DNA of 64,000 bases, taken from the NCBI GenBank assembly GCA_036674765.1, contig JARVKI010000030.1:186001-250000 (forward strand), read 5' to 3'. The stretch's first letter is position 1, and the number at the start of each line of letters is the position of its first letter. This DNA comes from Seiridium cupressi (lineage: Eukaryota > Ascomycota > Sordariomycetes > Amphisphaeriales > Sporocadaceae). Made by a program: the position numbers and the translations under genes. The notes beneath the pieces were generated by a model. It saw nothing but the letters and a program-made list of their open reading frames with translations, did not search any database and had not been told where the DNA came from. Of the stretch, positions 1 through 12,604 are shown in pieces.

Positions 1-242
1 GCAACAGATGCAGGAAAAGGACGACAGTGGCCAGAACCCCCTCAAGCTCCGCTTGGACCTGAATCTGGAAATCGAGGTAACCCTCAAGGCCCGTATTCAC
101 GGTGACCTGACTCTTGCACTCTTGTACGTACTCTTCCTGCCCTTGACTTCCCCCCTTCCTATGCCCTGTGGTTTTGGGATTAGCACTCGCTCTCTAGCAT
201 GTCAACATCTCACTAAGCATTTGTTTGCGCAGAGAGACGTAA
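1..242 (+). CDS. C-terminal end of an upstream gene (partial), LEA-island associated
   Basis: An open frame enters from the left edge (codons in phase with position 2) and encodes a charged, regular stretch that includes NPLKLRLDLNLEIEV and LKARIHGDLTLALL. This looks like a conserved C-terminus rather than random translation, because polar and leucine/isoleucine residues alternate as in an amphipathic strand or helix. A GTACGT donor at 124 and a CAG acceptor ending at 232 would remove a 109-bp intron and finish the protein with Glu-Thr-stop at 240-242. Without splicing the frame runs on into unlikely sequence to 262. From memory, similar tails occur at the ends of fungal low-complexity proteins, which would fit the LEA-like neighbours. 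The function is not known. The last exon is the weakest part of the model. Confidence 0.5.
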
Positions 243-3200
243 ACATGTCATTGTCTCACTAAGTAATTTTCTTACGCAGTGAGTGATCTCGGCTTCACTT
301 TTTTCTACTCTCCTTTTGGGAGAGGCCACCAATTTCCGTCCCAACCTGGAAGCACTCGCTCCTGGTATCTTTTGGGGCGTCACAAACACTGACCAAAGAA
401 AAAAAGTAACTAATAGCGACTGTCCAATAACAGTGATGGCATCTAAGCTCGCCTTGCTTACTGTGAGCCAATGGGGGAGGGGGCGTGATGCAAGGATGCG
501 CTGACGTTGCGAGCGCACGTGTTCGCTCTGGCGCTGGTTTGGTTGTTTTTATTATTCGCTTGGAGTCTGCGCTAGGCCATCGAATTTAGTTAACATTTGT
601 ATGAGTATTATGACCAGTCCGGTACATAGAGGGCTCAACGCCAATGTACAATAATACCATGTCGTAATGGTTGGATACTTGCCAATATCGTTTTTCCGAG
701 GCCGCCGTGACAAAGTCGCTTACTTGGCAGCCATCAGCACCCAGATAGCGCTGAGAAAGAGGTCGAACAAGCGGCTGGCGATGCCGCTATAGGAACATGG
801 AAGGGGGCTTGTCGTCGCTTGCGTGGCCTTCCCCGCAGGGGGTCCCCAGGGGTTCATAGAGCACCGAGAAGCTGGTGATCTTGAAGGGGTGCGGTTGAAA
901 TCAAGTTTGCGTTTCACACCAGAGCCGCTAGGGTGTGCTAACTTGATGCAAGTTAGCTGTCAAAGCCATATGTCTACAATGTACAGGGCGCTGCTAGTTG
1001 ACCGTATTCCGGGACCAGCGGCACCAGCTTAAAGTTTATAGCGTTAAATTAGCCACATTCTCAGGTAGCCACAGCGGTGAGCAGCGCTGGGGTGAGCCGA
1101 TACGAATTGACTTTTCAATGCGCCTGCGGCGGGGTGGGGGAAATTAAAAAATAAAAATAAAAATATACCTTCAGAAAGTGAATCGGTACTTGGCCAACAT
1201 CTATTACGTCTTGACGAATATGTGACGAGAATGAATACCAATTGGCACGCCAATCACAAGCACATCCCGCGTGCATCGAGCCGAAGGGAATCCCGCAACC
1301 AATTGCGGTCCTGCCACGATGGACATGGTGCAGCCACAACTCAATTTGATAGCGGGGTTCCAGCGGAATGGTTTTGCTTTGCCCCCTGACTGCCAAGACA
1401 CTTCAGGCGACCGATCTGTTCTCCCAGCGCATTTGACTTCTGCTACAGGTGCTGTAAGTTTTTCGAGCGCTCTGCATTTCGCGTTTTGGGATATTCTCCT
1501 GCAGCTTCCCGTCTCCGGCCATGGCCCCAGGCGCTCGGCTGTACATACCACAACCTTAATAAGAAAGCTTTGTGCTCAGCGGTGGAAGATAGAGTTTCGT
1601 TGCACCCGTATTCCGCCGTACCACGAGACCCCCAAAGCCACTTTGCACAACCCACTCGTAGCGCGGATATTCGCTTGATCTGGTGCCACCTGCAGTGGCC
1701 TGTGGTCTGTGTTTGCGGCTTCTTTTCCCCCACAGTGTGACCAGAGCGCCCCGAGACACACTGACCCAGACACGACCCAGACACGACCCAGATCCACGTT
1801 TCGCCTCCCGGGAATTAATTAAGCTCCTAGGGCAGCTCTGCAACGTTTTGGAGCCACGAAAATTCGTCAACCCCATTATCGATAGTTTGTTACTCATCAA
1901 CTAAAAGTGCCTGATTTGAAGTACGCCACAGTCGTGCCACATCATGGTAGCCCAAGTCCTTGGCACCTTTCAATACTGTTGTAGCAAGCCGTGCCGTCGC
2001 GGCTAAGGGATGATCACGATTCAAACTGGGAGACGCGCCACCACTTCTCGAGACCGCTGAAGAATCAACCTCGCGAACGCTATAGACTGCCTGTCCCGAG
2101 ATTTATGAACAATTTCGTCTTGTACCACGCGAGGAGCCGCGTAATTAGCAGTCTCCAGAGAATAATATCCTTTCTAGCATAACGTCCCTTCCAAACTGCG
2201 ATGAGGGTCCATTCACATGGCAGGAGCTACGATTCATGCCGAGATGGACTTCGCGACTCGCAAGATGAAGCCGATCCATAGTCGCAACGCTAAGGTTCGA
2301 CATAAAACCGGGCCCGTAAACGATCCAGATAGATCCATCTCCTTTTTTCTTGAAGCGATACCGCCAACTACATACCGACCAGAGACTCTCGTATCCCAAT
2401 GGTTACTGGTAAGTCAAAGAGTGGCTTGAGACTGTAAACATCCAGGTACGGAACATCAGTCATGCAGTTTATGGGCCCGACCTGAGTCGGCGTACGAACT
2501 TGCAACACCATAAGCAATAAGCCGTCTGGCATGGTCGAGTTCATGGTTTCGCTCCACCTGCAAATGCGCTCTCCCGGGATATCGCCTGACAAAGGCATCG
2601 CTGCTGATCAGGTTTGTGGCGAAGGAGCTTTGACGATTCCCATCGGAGATTTTCCCATCAAGTGAGCCACTGATACTTGCCCGTGCTGCCACGATCATGC
2701 ATGCCCCCGACCTCTCAGGTTCCAGCCACACCCCAGGCCTGCTTAGGTGGGTTCGTATTGGGCATTGAAGGCCTGGAATGCCACACACCCTCTTTGACGC
2801 GCCCTGCATTCAAGACATTCCATTATGCTAGGATCATGGTCGAATCGGCGGGCAGACTGCTGAAGCCCGGCCTAGCTCTCTTGGAGCTCTCCTCTCTGCG
2901 CAAAGCTTATGACGCAAGTTCCCTACAGGTAGCGGGCGAGTGCTCTATCATTGCCTCCCCGTCCACGAAAGGCGGAACACAAAAGTTTCATCATCTGCCT
3001 AAAGCTGGGTTCACCTTGGTACTCACAGTGTGAGAGAATATTGCTTTACTTCATTCACGTCGTCATTGGTACTATATCCGATGATTCAATAAAAGCTAAC
3101 CTTGCCTGTTTTGATGAACTCGTCAATGAATGAATCCGTTGGACGCTGCCGATATCGATCTCATTTGTAACCTTGCCCTCGCGATCTGTCTCATCTACTT

Positions 3201-3243
3201 CATTCTTGTCAACGTCGAGTACGACCGAATCCTGATAGCGAAC
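243..3243. other. 3 kb without a supported gene
   Basis: Only short, overlapping, compositionally inconsistent frames occur here on both strands, with no recognisable domain. A short minus frame at 720-917 ends in a hydrophobic stretch but has no extended support. The last few hundred bases presumably hold the promoter and leader of the gene starting at 3244. Confidence 0.5.
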
Positions 3244-6108
3244 ATGGCAGATACCGCCAGGCCGCAGACGCCATCTCGGAAATTGTTCAAGCCCTCATCA
3301 AAGACCAGAACTCCACCAGTGAGAAAGCAACCTGCTCTAGCGAGCACGCCTAGGAGCGCGCAATCTACTGGCAAGTCGGACAGTCCTAGTCCCTCACTGT
3401 TCAGGAGGTCGTCGGGGACGACGCCAAAGCTCGTGAGGAAAGCTTCATCGCACGTATCCACGACTCCGTCCAAGCCCGCATTTGAAGATATCACAACGTC
3501 GACACCACTAGCACCTCTCACCAGCAAGCTTGATGTCTCCGAAGGCAGTATACCAGAGTACGCCGCCTCGGACACCACAGGCGATACCCCCATTGGACTG
3601 ATAGACAATGACGTCCTTACCCCGACCGACACCTTCAGTCGAAGCACTGACGCACCGAAAGCACTGTCCAGGGAGGTGTCAGAGCCCCCGGCGGGAGCGG
3701 CAAATGGGTCACCCAAACCAGACTCCACATTGACAGGGTCGTTAAATGAGGACTCTGAAACGGTCACGGCCGCGTCTAACGAGGTGCCCAAGCAAGCTCC
3801 GGAACCCGAAGCTGGCCCCCAACAAGCTTCTGAGCAGAGCGACAGTTTGACAGATGTTGCGCCTGCTTTACCGAGCGCGTTGAATGATACGACTAAAGAG
3901 GAATCGCCGAGCGCATCTAGTCCCGTCGACAAGCTTAGTGACCCGACGGACCTGGCGAACTACTTTCTCGATCACGGCAACAGTGAGATGAGTGAGTTCG
4001 TCAAAGCACTCCTATCACCACAAGAAGATTCCGCATCCACAGCAGTTAACGCGCTCAACTCGGCAACATCCAAGGGGAAAGATATTAGCGACAAAGTCAT
4101 TGACTTAGCAACTGGCCAGTCGAGTACCCCTCAACTACAGCAACAACAACAACAAGCAGACATTTCCTCGCCGAGCGACGAATCGACCCCAGAACCCGCA
4201 GACGCTGCGCAAGGTGTCGCACAAGCTTTACAAAACGTCGCCAATCAGGTTAGCGACAGCATTCGCCGCGTCCCAGAGGTGTCTCACAATCCAGAAGAAG
4301 AACTCCCAACTGGCAGCCGGTCGACTTCAAAGACGCCAGACGCGACCCAGGGTGCCCAGGAATCTCCACGAGAAGTCGCAGAGGCCCTACAAAAGCTTGC
4401 CAACCACGTTAGCCACAGTGTTAGCGGGTTTCCGGAAGTATCACGGAAGCCGACCGAGGAACTTCCTACAAGCGACGATCTAGTTTCGAGCCCCACGAGC
4501 AAGCCTCAAGGTGCTACAGAATCGTTGCAGGACGCCACAGACGGCATCCACGATTCCACTGTTAGTGGATTTCCCGACGTGTCAAGAAACCCGACCACGG
4601 GGCTACCGAACAACGACGAATTAGTCGCAACTCCAACGAGCAAGCCGCAAGACGTCTCGCAGGTTGCAGACCAGACTACGAACAAATCAAGCGAAGCCAT
4701 CAGTGGCTTTCCAGACTTGTCGCGAGATCCAGTCAAGGAACTTCCGACAGACGACGGACTGATCATGGACCCTATCAATAAGGTTCGGGACGCCACAGGA
4801 TCTGTGCCACCGTCCGTGTCCGAGACACAAGAGGAGGCACAAGCCACCGCTAGCGGGATCCAAAAGAACGAGACGAACGGGCCGAAGGACGTACCTCCTG
4901 GTGATACCGTAAGCCACAAGATTGGAGTGCCCGATACCGAGGGCATTTCCCAGGGCAAAGACGTGACTGGTGACGGCAGTGGAAAGCCTCTGGATATTCA
5001 AGACTCCATTCCCAGCTCGGCAGGTGATACTGGAAACGAGGTGGGCAATCTACCAACAGGGGCTAGCAACGGGGACGTGGTCAGCGAAGCAACACAGAAC
5101 CCTTCAGCCCTGAAGGAAAGTGCCCAGTCTACACCACGGGGACCTGAGGGCTCTGTGAGAAGCACAATGGCCGGAGCCGAGCCAGATGTTGCGGCGAAAT
5201 CGCCCCAAAACCCAGCTGGGTCCAGCGCCGCGAACCAGGCTCCAAGCACTCCTGGTGGCATCCAGGCCAGGGCAAATAATATGGGCAAGCCTGCTCAGGT
5301 CAACAGGCGCGTGGAGATACCTCTTCCACGGCCTGAAAAGCCGTCGCGGCCAAAATCCAACATGAACATGCCTGAAGTTGATGGACTTCGGAGTACAGAC
5401 AACCTCCCTAACGTCAACGAGATTGATGATCCACCGGAGGAGTTCTTGGATCCATCGGTGCACTCACCCCAGCAACCGTCTGCGAATATCTCACCAGTTC
5501 CGAAAATCTCAGGTATCACACCGATTACAAGTCAACCACCACCTGAACTCGCAAGGCTTGCCAATGGACTTGGAGGTCATTCCATTGACGATGTCGGAAA
5601 CATAGTGGACGATTCCGGCAAGGTCCTAGGTCATGCAACCGGCGACTTGCCGTCTATGATTGGCAAGAAGGTCGCTAATAACGGAGAAGTCTACGGCGAC
5701 AATGGTGAACTCATCGGCTTCGTAACAGAAAATTTTACGGGTCATCCACCGCCAGAAGCATCAAAAGGGAATGCCTCCAAGGAAACAGCCTTACCTGGCG
5801 GCCTAAAGGTCGACATGGATGGAAACATTCTTGACAGTTCTGACAATATCATCGGCAAGCTGAACAGCAAGCCGGGAGAATCGAGCAAAGCTCTTGCGCC
5901 TTACAACGGGGATTCCCAGGACGGGCCCAAGACGGGCACCCAAAAAGAGGAGGAGAAGCCCGAGGGCGAGAAGCCAAGGGCGAGGTTCGAAGAGGGTGGC
6001 ATTCCGGCCGACATCTTTCTGGATGTCAAGTCTACACCAGATGGCATCCAACTGACGATTAGAATTCCCACGATTTTCAAGCAGGAAACACGGCAAACGG
6101 CATCATGA
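3244..6108 (+). CDS. Ser/Pro-rich low-complexity protein with C-terminal DUF3659-like repeats (LEA-like)
   Basis: This is a single-exon frame of 954 codons from ATG 3244 (MADTARPQTP). The same frame is open back to an ATG at 3130, but that extension is a hydrophobic stretch unlike the rest and is probably leader sequence. Residues 1-340 are rich in Ser, Thr, Pro and acidic residues and end in a short glutamine run. Four imperfect repeats of about 46-53 residues follow (starts near nt 4261, 4420, 4561 and 4699), each carrying a variant of GFPxVSRxPxxELP. Two units of the type G-N-I-V-D-D-S-G-K-V-L-G-x-A occur at about residues 778-828 and 851-874. They match the DUF3659 repeat found in fungal LEA-domain proteins. 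The C-terminus (IPADIFLDVKS, IQLTIRIPTIF) looks structured. There is no signal peptide or convincing membrane segment. A stress or desiccation-related disordered protein is an inference from family resemblance only. Confidence 0.8.
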   Translation: MADTARPQTPSRKLFKPSSKTRTPPVRKQPALASTPRSAQSTGKSDSPSPSLFRRSSGTTPKLVRKASSHVSTTPSKPAFEDITTSTPLAPLTSKLDVSEGSIPEYAASDTTGDTPIGLIDNDVLTPTDTFSRSTDAPKALSREVSEPPAGAANGSPKPDSTLTGSLNEDSETVTAASNEVPKQAPEPEAGPQQASEQSDSLTDVAPALPSALNDTTKEESPSASSPVDKLSDPTDLANYFLDHGNSEMSEFVKALLSPQEDSASTAVNALNSATSKGKDISDKVIDLATGQSSTPQLQQQQQQADISSPSDESTPEPADAAQGVAQALQNVANQVSDSIRRVPEVSHNPEEELPTGSRSTSKTPDATQGAQESPREVAEALQKLANHVSHSVSGFPEVSRKPTEELPTSDDLVSSPTSKPQGATESLQDATDGIHDSTVSGFPDVSRNPTTGLPNNDELVATPTSKPQDVSQVADQTTNKSSEAISGFPDLSRDPVKELPTDDGLIMDPINKVRDATGSVPPSVSETQEEAQATASGIQKNETNGPKDVPPGDTVSHKIGVPDTEGISQGKDVTGDGSGKPLDIQDSIPSSAGDTGNEVGNLPTGASNGDVVSEATQNPSALKESAQSTPRGPEGSVRSTMAGAEPDVAAKSPQNPAGSSAANQAPSTPGGIQARANNMGKPAQVNRRVEIPLPRPEKPSRPKSNMNMPEVDGLRSTDNLPNVNEIDDPPEEFLDPSVHSPQQPSANISPVPKISGITPITSQPPPELARLANGLGGHSIDDVGNIVDDSGKVLGHATGDLPSMIGKKVANNGEVYGDNGELIGFVTENFTGHPPPEASKGNASKETALPGGLKVDMDGNILDSSDNIIGKLNSKPGESSKALAPYNGDSQDGPKTGTQKEEEKPEGEKPRARFEEGGIPADIFLDVKSTPDGIQLTIRIPTIFKQETRQTAS

Positions 6109-7947
6109 GTCTCATGGGAGAATGGTTGGAAGTAATGTGAAAGTGTGTCTACCACCTGTGTTTACCTATTATCTTCACGATTTGATTTACGAGCTGGTCA
6201 AAAAGTTACATGCAACGGGTGGTCAAGGAAGAACGGAGTTACCTAATACTTTGAATTGGACCTCGGAGGTGGCTCACGGGAGACCCTTCACGCACATGAA
6301 ATTTGCTGGGCTAAGCTGGCACTAAATATACGAGAACTTTGATGATATCGCCTGCTTCATGTAAGCGCCTCCAAAAGCCTCACGAGGCTGGTGTCAAACA
6401 CGTTCCAGCGGAAACGTGGGAATCGCGAGCCACCTCGTGGAGAGTCGGGGGATGCAGCCCTTGCGCAGAACTTCCCGGAACTCTACCTGCGCCATAGCTA
6501 TGCCGGAAATGACGTTGCAGACCGCCGATCACAGCCCTAGTGTGGCTTGAGTAATGGGCGGAAAACAGGTTATGGTGTGTAGGATTCGCGTCTGGGGCTA
6601 GTCGGAGTGACGTGAAGTAGCAGGGGCCCCGCAATATATTTTCGGCGAATAGCAGCTCGGTTGCAGAGGCAGGGCCGTGGTGTGTTTTGGATCGCTCAAC
6701 GGTCTGCTTAGACGCGGGACTAGGCGCAACGATTTTTCTTTTTAGACTGAGATCCAAGGATCAGGCTGGCAGCTCGGCTCCATGAGTCCACGCAACGTTG
6801 CCGCTAAAAACGACACCGTGCAAGCGCAGCTCGGCGTATGCCCCCGTGGCTAGCAGAGCGCCCCCAGCAACGACTGGTAGCGAGCGGAGGAGCCCCCAGC
6901 CCCTTGTCAACGGCCCAACTCTATTAAAGTGGATGAAGGCTCCTAGTGGTGTGGCTCCGGTGGGTGGCTGATGCAACTTCTAGAACTGCCAAGTTTTGAT
7001 ACCTGCCTGTTCCATGCCGTCTAAGTCCAGACTCACACTCTGACACCAGAAATGCAAGCATACGCGGTGAGATCTCCGGATCCCGCCTGCCGCGGTTGCC
7101 TCCATCCCCGGGCAATTCCAAACGATCGAGATCCACACCCCCTACGATGCACTGTATGGCTGATGGACATCGAGGCTAGCTATAGAGCCATGGCCCGGCG
7201 GGCAGCAGCTTGTGGCATAGAATCTTGTTTTACTACCTTGCTCCGGGGCCTTTTGGCCAATCAGACGAAACCATCCTTTACTCCCTTTCGTCAAAACTTA
7301 CCAGTGCCCGTACCCACCACCACAGCCAACAGCCAACAGCTTCTGAACTCTTTGTGTACTTACAACCACTGACGACCCATCACAATCTTAAGATATTGCA
7401 CAAAACCAGGGAGGTACATGGCGACCCCCAGAACCCTGTTCGTCCTACCATGCTCGAAACCGATCTGCACGCCTCCGGTCTGGGCCTGGACTTGTAGCCG
7501 CATGTGTGGCTTGACCTCATCGGCGGGTAAGCGAGTGCGTACACCACTGTTCCATGACTCTACCCTCCCTCATGACGTTCAACTTCATATACACTTCCCT
7601 GGCATGACGTCGGAGAGGAGCTGCAAGTAGGGTCCTATCCCCGTGCAGCAGACTTTCGACGAAGCAAGCAGACGGAAGCGGGCAATCAGCTCACTGAGGC
7701 CGCACGAATCATCGATAGCCTGCCTCCCCCGTACTGTCGAGTCCATGTATGATCCCGCCAGGCTAGGTGAGCTCACCCCCGTAGACGTACCTTGATGTGA
7801 CGTAAGTACTTGGAGCTTTCTTTTCAGAGCTCCCGTTTCCCTGTCTTGATATTAGACCGGGATCGTCACATTATGATCCTGCTTTCCTCATAAATACAAA
7901 TTTCCTCCTCTCACGCACCTGGAATTCCGATATTCCTCATTATTCAT
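6109..7947. other. 1.8 kb intergenic, no supported gene
   Basis: Short frames on both strands lack domain signatures and splice logic. The right end is the presumed promoter of the next gene, with a TATA-like ATAAATA at 7890-7896 and pyrimidine-rich sequence after it. Confidence 0.5.
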
Positions 7948-10900
7948 ATGAACAATACTGTAAAACAGACAGTGGTCACTAGTCATCCCACTGCCTCCCA
8001 AATTAAGACCGAAATCACAACAGAACTACCAGATACCCTTGCTCCTCTCCAAAACACACTTTCTTCCTATCTCCATTCCGCATATACCCACGACACCGCC
8101 AGTATGAGCTCGCAAGTTGGCAGCGCAACCAAGAAGGCACAGTCCGAGGTGCCAGAGACCCCTACCAAGGCTGGTCACCCCACAGAGTCCAAGCTGGACA
8201 AGTCAGCACCGCGCTCCATCCCAGATATCAACGACTCCGAGTCGCAAGCGGATGTCTCGAATTCAGGGGAGGGAGATGAGGGCGAGATGGTGCCGGCTGC
8301 CGGCCGCATCAACGAGAAGGGCGAGGTCATCGACGACGATGGCAATGCCATTGGCAAAGTAACCAGCGGCAACGCAAAGGACTTTGTGGACTTCATCGTC
8401 ACACAAGAAGGCGACATTCTAGACTCCAACGGCGGCGTTGTTGGCAAGGCCGAGCCGTTAGAGGATGTCGCATCAGAATTGAACGACCACTACACCACGG
8501 GCACAGGGGCTGCGAAGGACACCACGGACAAGGCGACTGGTGATGATGAAGACGAGGGCGAAGAGAAGTCAGGCGGTGGCCTTGGTGGCGCATTAGGTGG
8601 CGTCGGCAACGCAGCGAAGGGCGCAGTCGGCGGTGTCGGCAAGACGGCCAAGGGTGTCACCGGCGCCGTTGGTGACACTACCAAGGGTGCCACGGACACC
8701 GTCGGCGACGCCACGGGCACCAAGGACGCAACTGACAAGGTCGGCGACACAGTCAAGGGCACCACGGACACCGCTGGTGACACAACCGAGGGCGCAACCG
8801 ACACCGTTGGCGAGACCACCAAGGGCGCTACAGACACAGCCGACGAGGCCACAAAACCCGTAACGGACAATGCGGATGATGCCACGGGCGGTGCCACCGA
8901 GAAGGCTGGCGATGCTGCCGGAGATGTCGGTGACAAGGTCGGCGAGACCACGGAAGGTGCCGGTGAGACTGCCGAGGGTGCCACAGACAAGGTATTTGCA
9001 CTCTCGTATCGCATCATAACCAGAAAAGCTAACCAAGTTCGATAGGTCGGTGAGACAACCGAGGGTGCCAAGGAGGACCTTCCGGAAGGCGCTGACGTTG
9101 AAGGTGCCAAGGAGGGTCTTCCTGAGGGCGCCGATGACACAGTAGAAGGTGCCAAGGACACCGCCGAGGGCGCCGCCGAGGGTGCCGAAGAGGGTGTCGA
9201 GGGCGCCAAGGAAGACCTCCCTGAAGGTGCCGAAGAGGGTGTTGAGGGCGTCAAGGAAGACCTCCCTGAAGGTGCCGAAGAGGGTGTTGAGGGCGCCAAG
9301 GAAGACCTCCCTGAAGGTGCTGATGCTGAAGGAGCCGAGGGCAAGGTTCGTCACAAACCTTTCCAACAATGAAACTTGATGTGAACATGTCGCTAACCTT
9401 GATACTAGCTCGACGAGATCGCCGAGGGCGCCGAGGGTGCGGTCGATGAGGCCGGAGAGGGCGTTGAGGGTGCACAAGATGAGGCTGGCTCCAAGGTCGA
9501 AGGCGCTGAGGGAGAGCTCGAAGGTGCCGAGGGCGAGCTTGGCTCCAAAGCCGGTGACCTAGAGAAACCCATTGAAATCCCAGAGTTCGCTCCCACCGTG
9601 GCCGAGAAGGTCGTTGCCATGTTCGAGGGCCCATTCACAGTCGCCGAAGACGGTCAGGTCAAGGACCAGAACGGCAAGATTCTTGGCAAGCTCGCCGAGG
9701 ACACCGACCTCCAAGAGCTCATTGGCAAGGACATCAAGGGCATTGACGGCGAGGGCAACCTCCTCGGCGACAATGATACCGTTCTCGGCAAGGTAGACCT
9801 CGCTCCCGAGGGCACCATCGCCGAGCGCATTAAGGAGGAGGTACCCGAGGCCGCTGAGCGTCTCGATGCGATCGAGGAGGCTAAGAACCAGCTCCCTCCC
9901 CTCTCTGTTCTTGAGGGTCTCAACATCAACAAGGCCGGTAACGTCGTTGACGAGAAGGGCAACGTTCTTGGCCGCGTGAAGGAGGGAGACATCAAGAAGC
10001 TCGTTGGCAAGCAGCCCGATGCCGAGGGCAAGGTCTGGGACTCCAAGGGCAACGTCATCGGCGAGGTGGAAGTTGTCCCCGAGGCCATTGAGAGCCTTCA
10101 GTCGCCATTTGAGGACTTCCCCGATGCCACCGTCGAGAAGGATGGCATTGTTGTCTTCGAGGGCCGCCAAGTTGGTGTCGTGATCGAGGGTGACGCTGAG
10201 AAGCTTATCGGCAAGAAGGTCGATGCTGACGGCGATATCCTCGATAAGAACGGCAACGTGATCGGCAAGGCCGAGCGCAAGGAGGCCGAGGAGGCTGCTG
10301 AGCCGGAGCCCGAGGCCGTTGACTACTCCGTCTTGAAGGACAAAAAGGTCAACAAGGCCGGCAACGTCGTCGACGAGAAGGGCCAGGTCTGGGGTCATAT
10401 CGTCGAGGGTATCCTCAAGAACCTTATTGGCAAAAAGGTTGGCTCGGACAACGGCGAAATTTTCAACGATGCCGGCAAGGTCATTGGTAAAGCCGAGCCC
10501 ATTCCTGAACAGGAACGCGAGGAGGCCAAGGACGCTTCGCCCTTTGAAGACTTCCCCGATGCCACTGTTGAGAAGGATGGCATCGTCGTCTCCGAAGGCC
10601 GTCAAATCGGTATCGTCGTTGAGGGTGACCATGACGCGTTGGTCGGCAAGAAGGTCGACGCTGATGGTGATATCCTCGACAAGAACGGTAACCTGATTGG
10701 CAAGGCTGAACGCAGCAAGGCCGAGAAGCCCCAGGAGATTGACTATTCTTCCCTGAAGGACAAGAAGGTCAACAAATTTGGCAACGTCGTTGATGACAAG
10801 GGCCAGGTCTGGGGACACATTGTCCAGGGCATCCTGAAGAACCTTGTTGGCAAGAGAGTTGGCGACAATGGCGAGATCTTCAGCGACGGCGGAAAGGTTA

Positions 10901-12604
10901 TCGGCAAGGCCGAGCCCATCCCCGATGGCGAGCGCGAGGATGTGAAGGAGCCCTCGCCTTTTGAGGACTTCCCCAACGCCACTGTTGCCGATGAGGGCAA
11001 GGTTCTCTTCAACGGCGAGCAGGTCGGTATCGTCGTTGATGGCGATGCCAAGAAGCTCAAGGGCAAGACCGTCGATGCCGATGGTGACATCCTCGACAAG
11101 AACGGCAACCTGCTCGGCCACGCTGAGCGCTGGGAGAAGCCCGAAGAGGAGCCTGAGCCAGAGATTGACATGTCTGCTCTGGCTGGCAAGCGCATCAACA
11201 AGGCTGGCAACGCTGTGGACAGCCATGGCGATATCTACGGTCGTGTTATTGAGGGTGACCTCAACCGCCTCGTTGGCAAGATGTGCGACAAGCAAGGCTT
11301 CATCCGCAACGAGGGCGGCGATGTCATCGGCAAGGCCGAACTCGTCCCTGAGGCTGAGCGCGAGGGTTTGAAGGAGGGTCCCTTTTCCGAGCTGCCCGGC
11401 TGCACCGTGAACAAGGAGGGCCACATTGTTACCCCTGGTGGTGATATTGTTGGTCGCCTCGTTTCTGGTGACCCGAAGGTTCTCTTCGGTCGTGCTGTTG
11501 ACGACGATGGTGACATTCTGGACAAGAATGGTAACACTCTTGGCAAGGCCGAGCGATGGGAGCCCGAGGAGGTCAAGAAGGACGTCAGCCCCATGTCTGG
11601 CCGCAAGGTCAACCGTGAGGGTAACGTCGTCGACGAGAATGGTGACCTCATCGGCAAGCTCACCAGCGGTGACCTGAGCAAGTGCGCTGGCAAGAAGATT
11701 GATGACGACGGTGATGTTGTCGACCAGAAGGGCAGCATTGTCGGCCACGTCTCTCTTCTTGAGGACATCCCTGAGCCCGAGCCCGAGCCAACTGAGGAGG
11801 AGTCCGAGGAGGATCGCCAGAAGCGAGAGCAGCTCGAGCAGGATCGCAAGATCGCTCAGCAGATCTGCGTCTGCATTGAGCACTCGCTCGACAAGATCCG
11901 CCCTATTTGCAAGATGATCACTGAGGTAAGCTATCCATTTCAACCTCTATCTAGGCGTTACAATTTCTAACTATGATACAGAACATCGACAAGGCTGAAC
12001 GCACTCCTGAGGACGAGCGTGACGAGGAGGAGCTCGTCAAGGTCGTCAAGCCTCTGATTGAGGAGGGTGGTAAGATCCTGACCGAGGCCAACGGTGTCAT
12101 CCGTGGTCTCGATCCCGATGGCCGCATCTCCGCCAATGCCAAGCACAAGACTGCTGCCCGCGAGGCTACTCCCGAGGAGTACCACCTCGCCGACTTGCTC
12201 AAGGAGCTTACCGGTACTGTCACTGAGACGATCGAGAACTCCAAGCGCAAGCTCGAGGATATGCAGTACGCCAAGAAGGAGCTCAACCCCCTCTGGGGTC
12301 TCCTGGCGGAGCCTCTGTTCCAGATCATTGCCGCCGTTGGTCTGTTGCTCAGCGGAGTTCTGGGTCTGGTTGGCAAGCTGCTCAACGGTCTTGGACTTGG
12401 TGGCCTGGTGAACAACCTACTCGGAGGCCTTGGTCTTACCAAGGTCCTGGACGGTTTAGGTCTTGGCAGCATCGTTGGTGCTGTCACTGGACAGGATGAC
12501 AAGAAGAAGAAGAAGTGAGTATCCAATCCTCCCGCAATGTTATTACCTGCGCCATACTAATGATTTCCAGGAGCGGTGGTGGCAAGTTCCTCGGAATCCT
12601 GTAA
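7948..12604 (+). CDS. Giant LEA-like protein with tandem DUF3659-like repeats
   Basis: Five exons were assembled: 7948-8991, 9046-9345, 9409-11925, 11982-12514 and 12571-12604. All junctions keep phase and have GT..AG ends, giving 1,475 aa. ATG 8104 (MSSQVGSATKK) has a better start context (A at -3) and may be the true start, giving 1,423 aa. Residues about 190-340 are Gly/Ala/Thr-rich LEA-like 11-mer material (variants of GDTTKGATDTV). An acidic block of EGAEEGVEGAKEDLPEGA type follows. From nt about 9600 to 11770 come some ten or more tandem units of the form NKAGNVVDEKGNVLG, which are DUF3659-like. A 140-145-residue super-repeat is visible (PFEDFPDATV at nt about 10105, 10540 and 10957). 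The C-terminal exon has a charged helix, then a Leu/Gly-rich hydrophobic stretch, a lysine run and GKFLGIL. It could scaffold a membrane or protect proteins during drying; the function is inferred. Confidence 0.85.

Noticed and set aside
720..1032. Short opposing frames with a hydrophobic end (FDLFLSAIWVLMAAK)
   Set aside because: Possible scrap of a coding end, but no consistent exon structure or second supporting block was found.
3195..3932. A 245-codon minus-strand frame
   Set aside because: It lies opposite the Ser/Pro-rich start of the LEA-like gene and is a composition effect.
9559..11943. A 794-codon open frame on the minus strand opposite the DUF3659 array, and similar ones at 8490-9477
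   Set aside because: They mirror the repeats and strong codon bias of the plus-strand gene, which itself has consistent splicing and family motifs. The antisense translation is a repetitive by-product.
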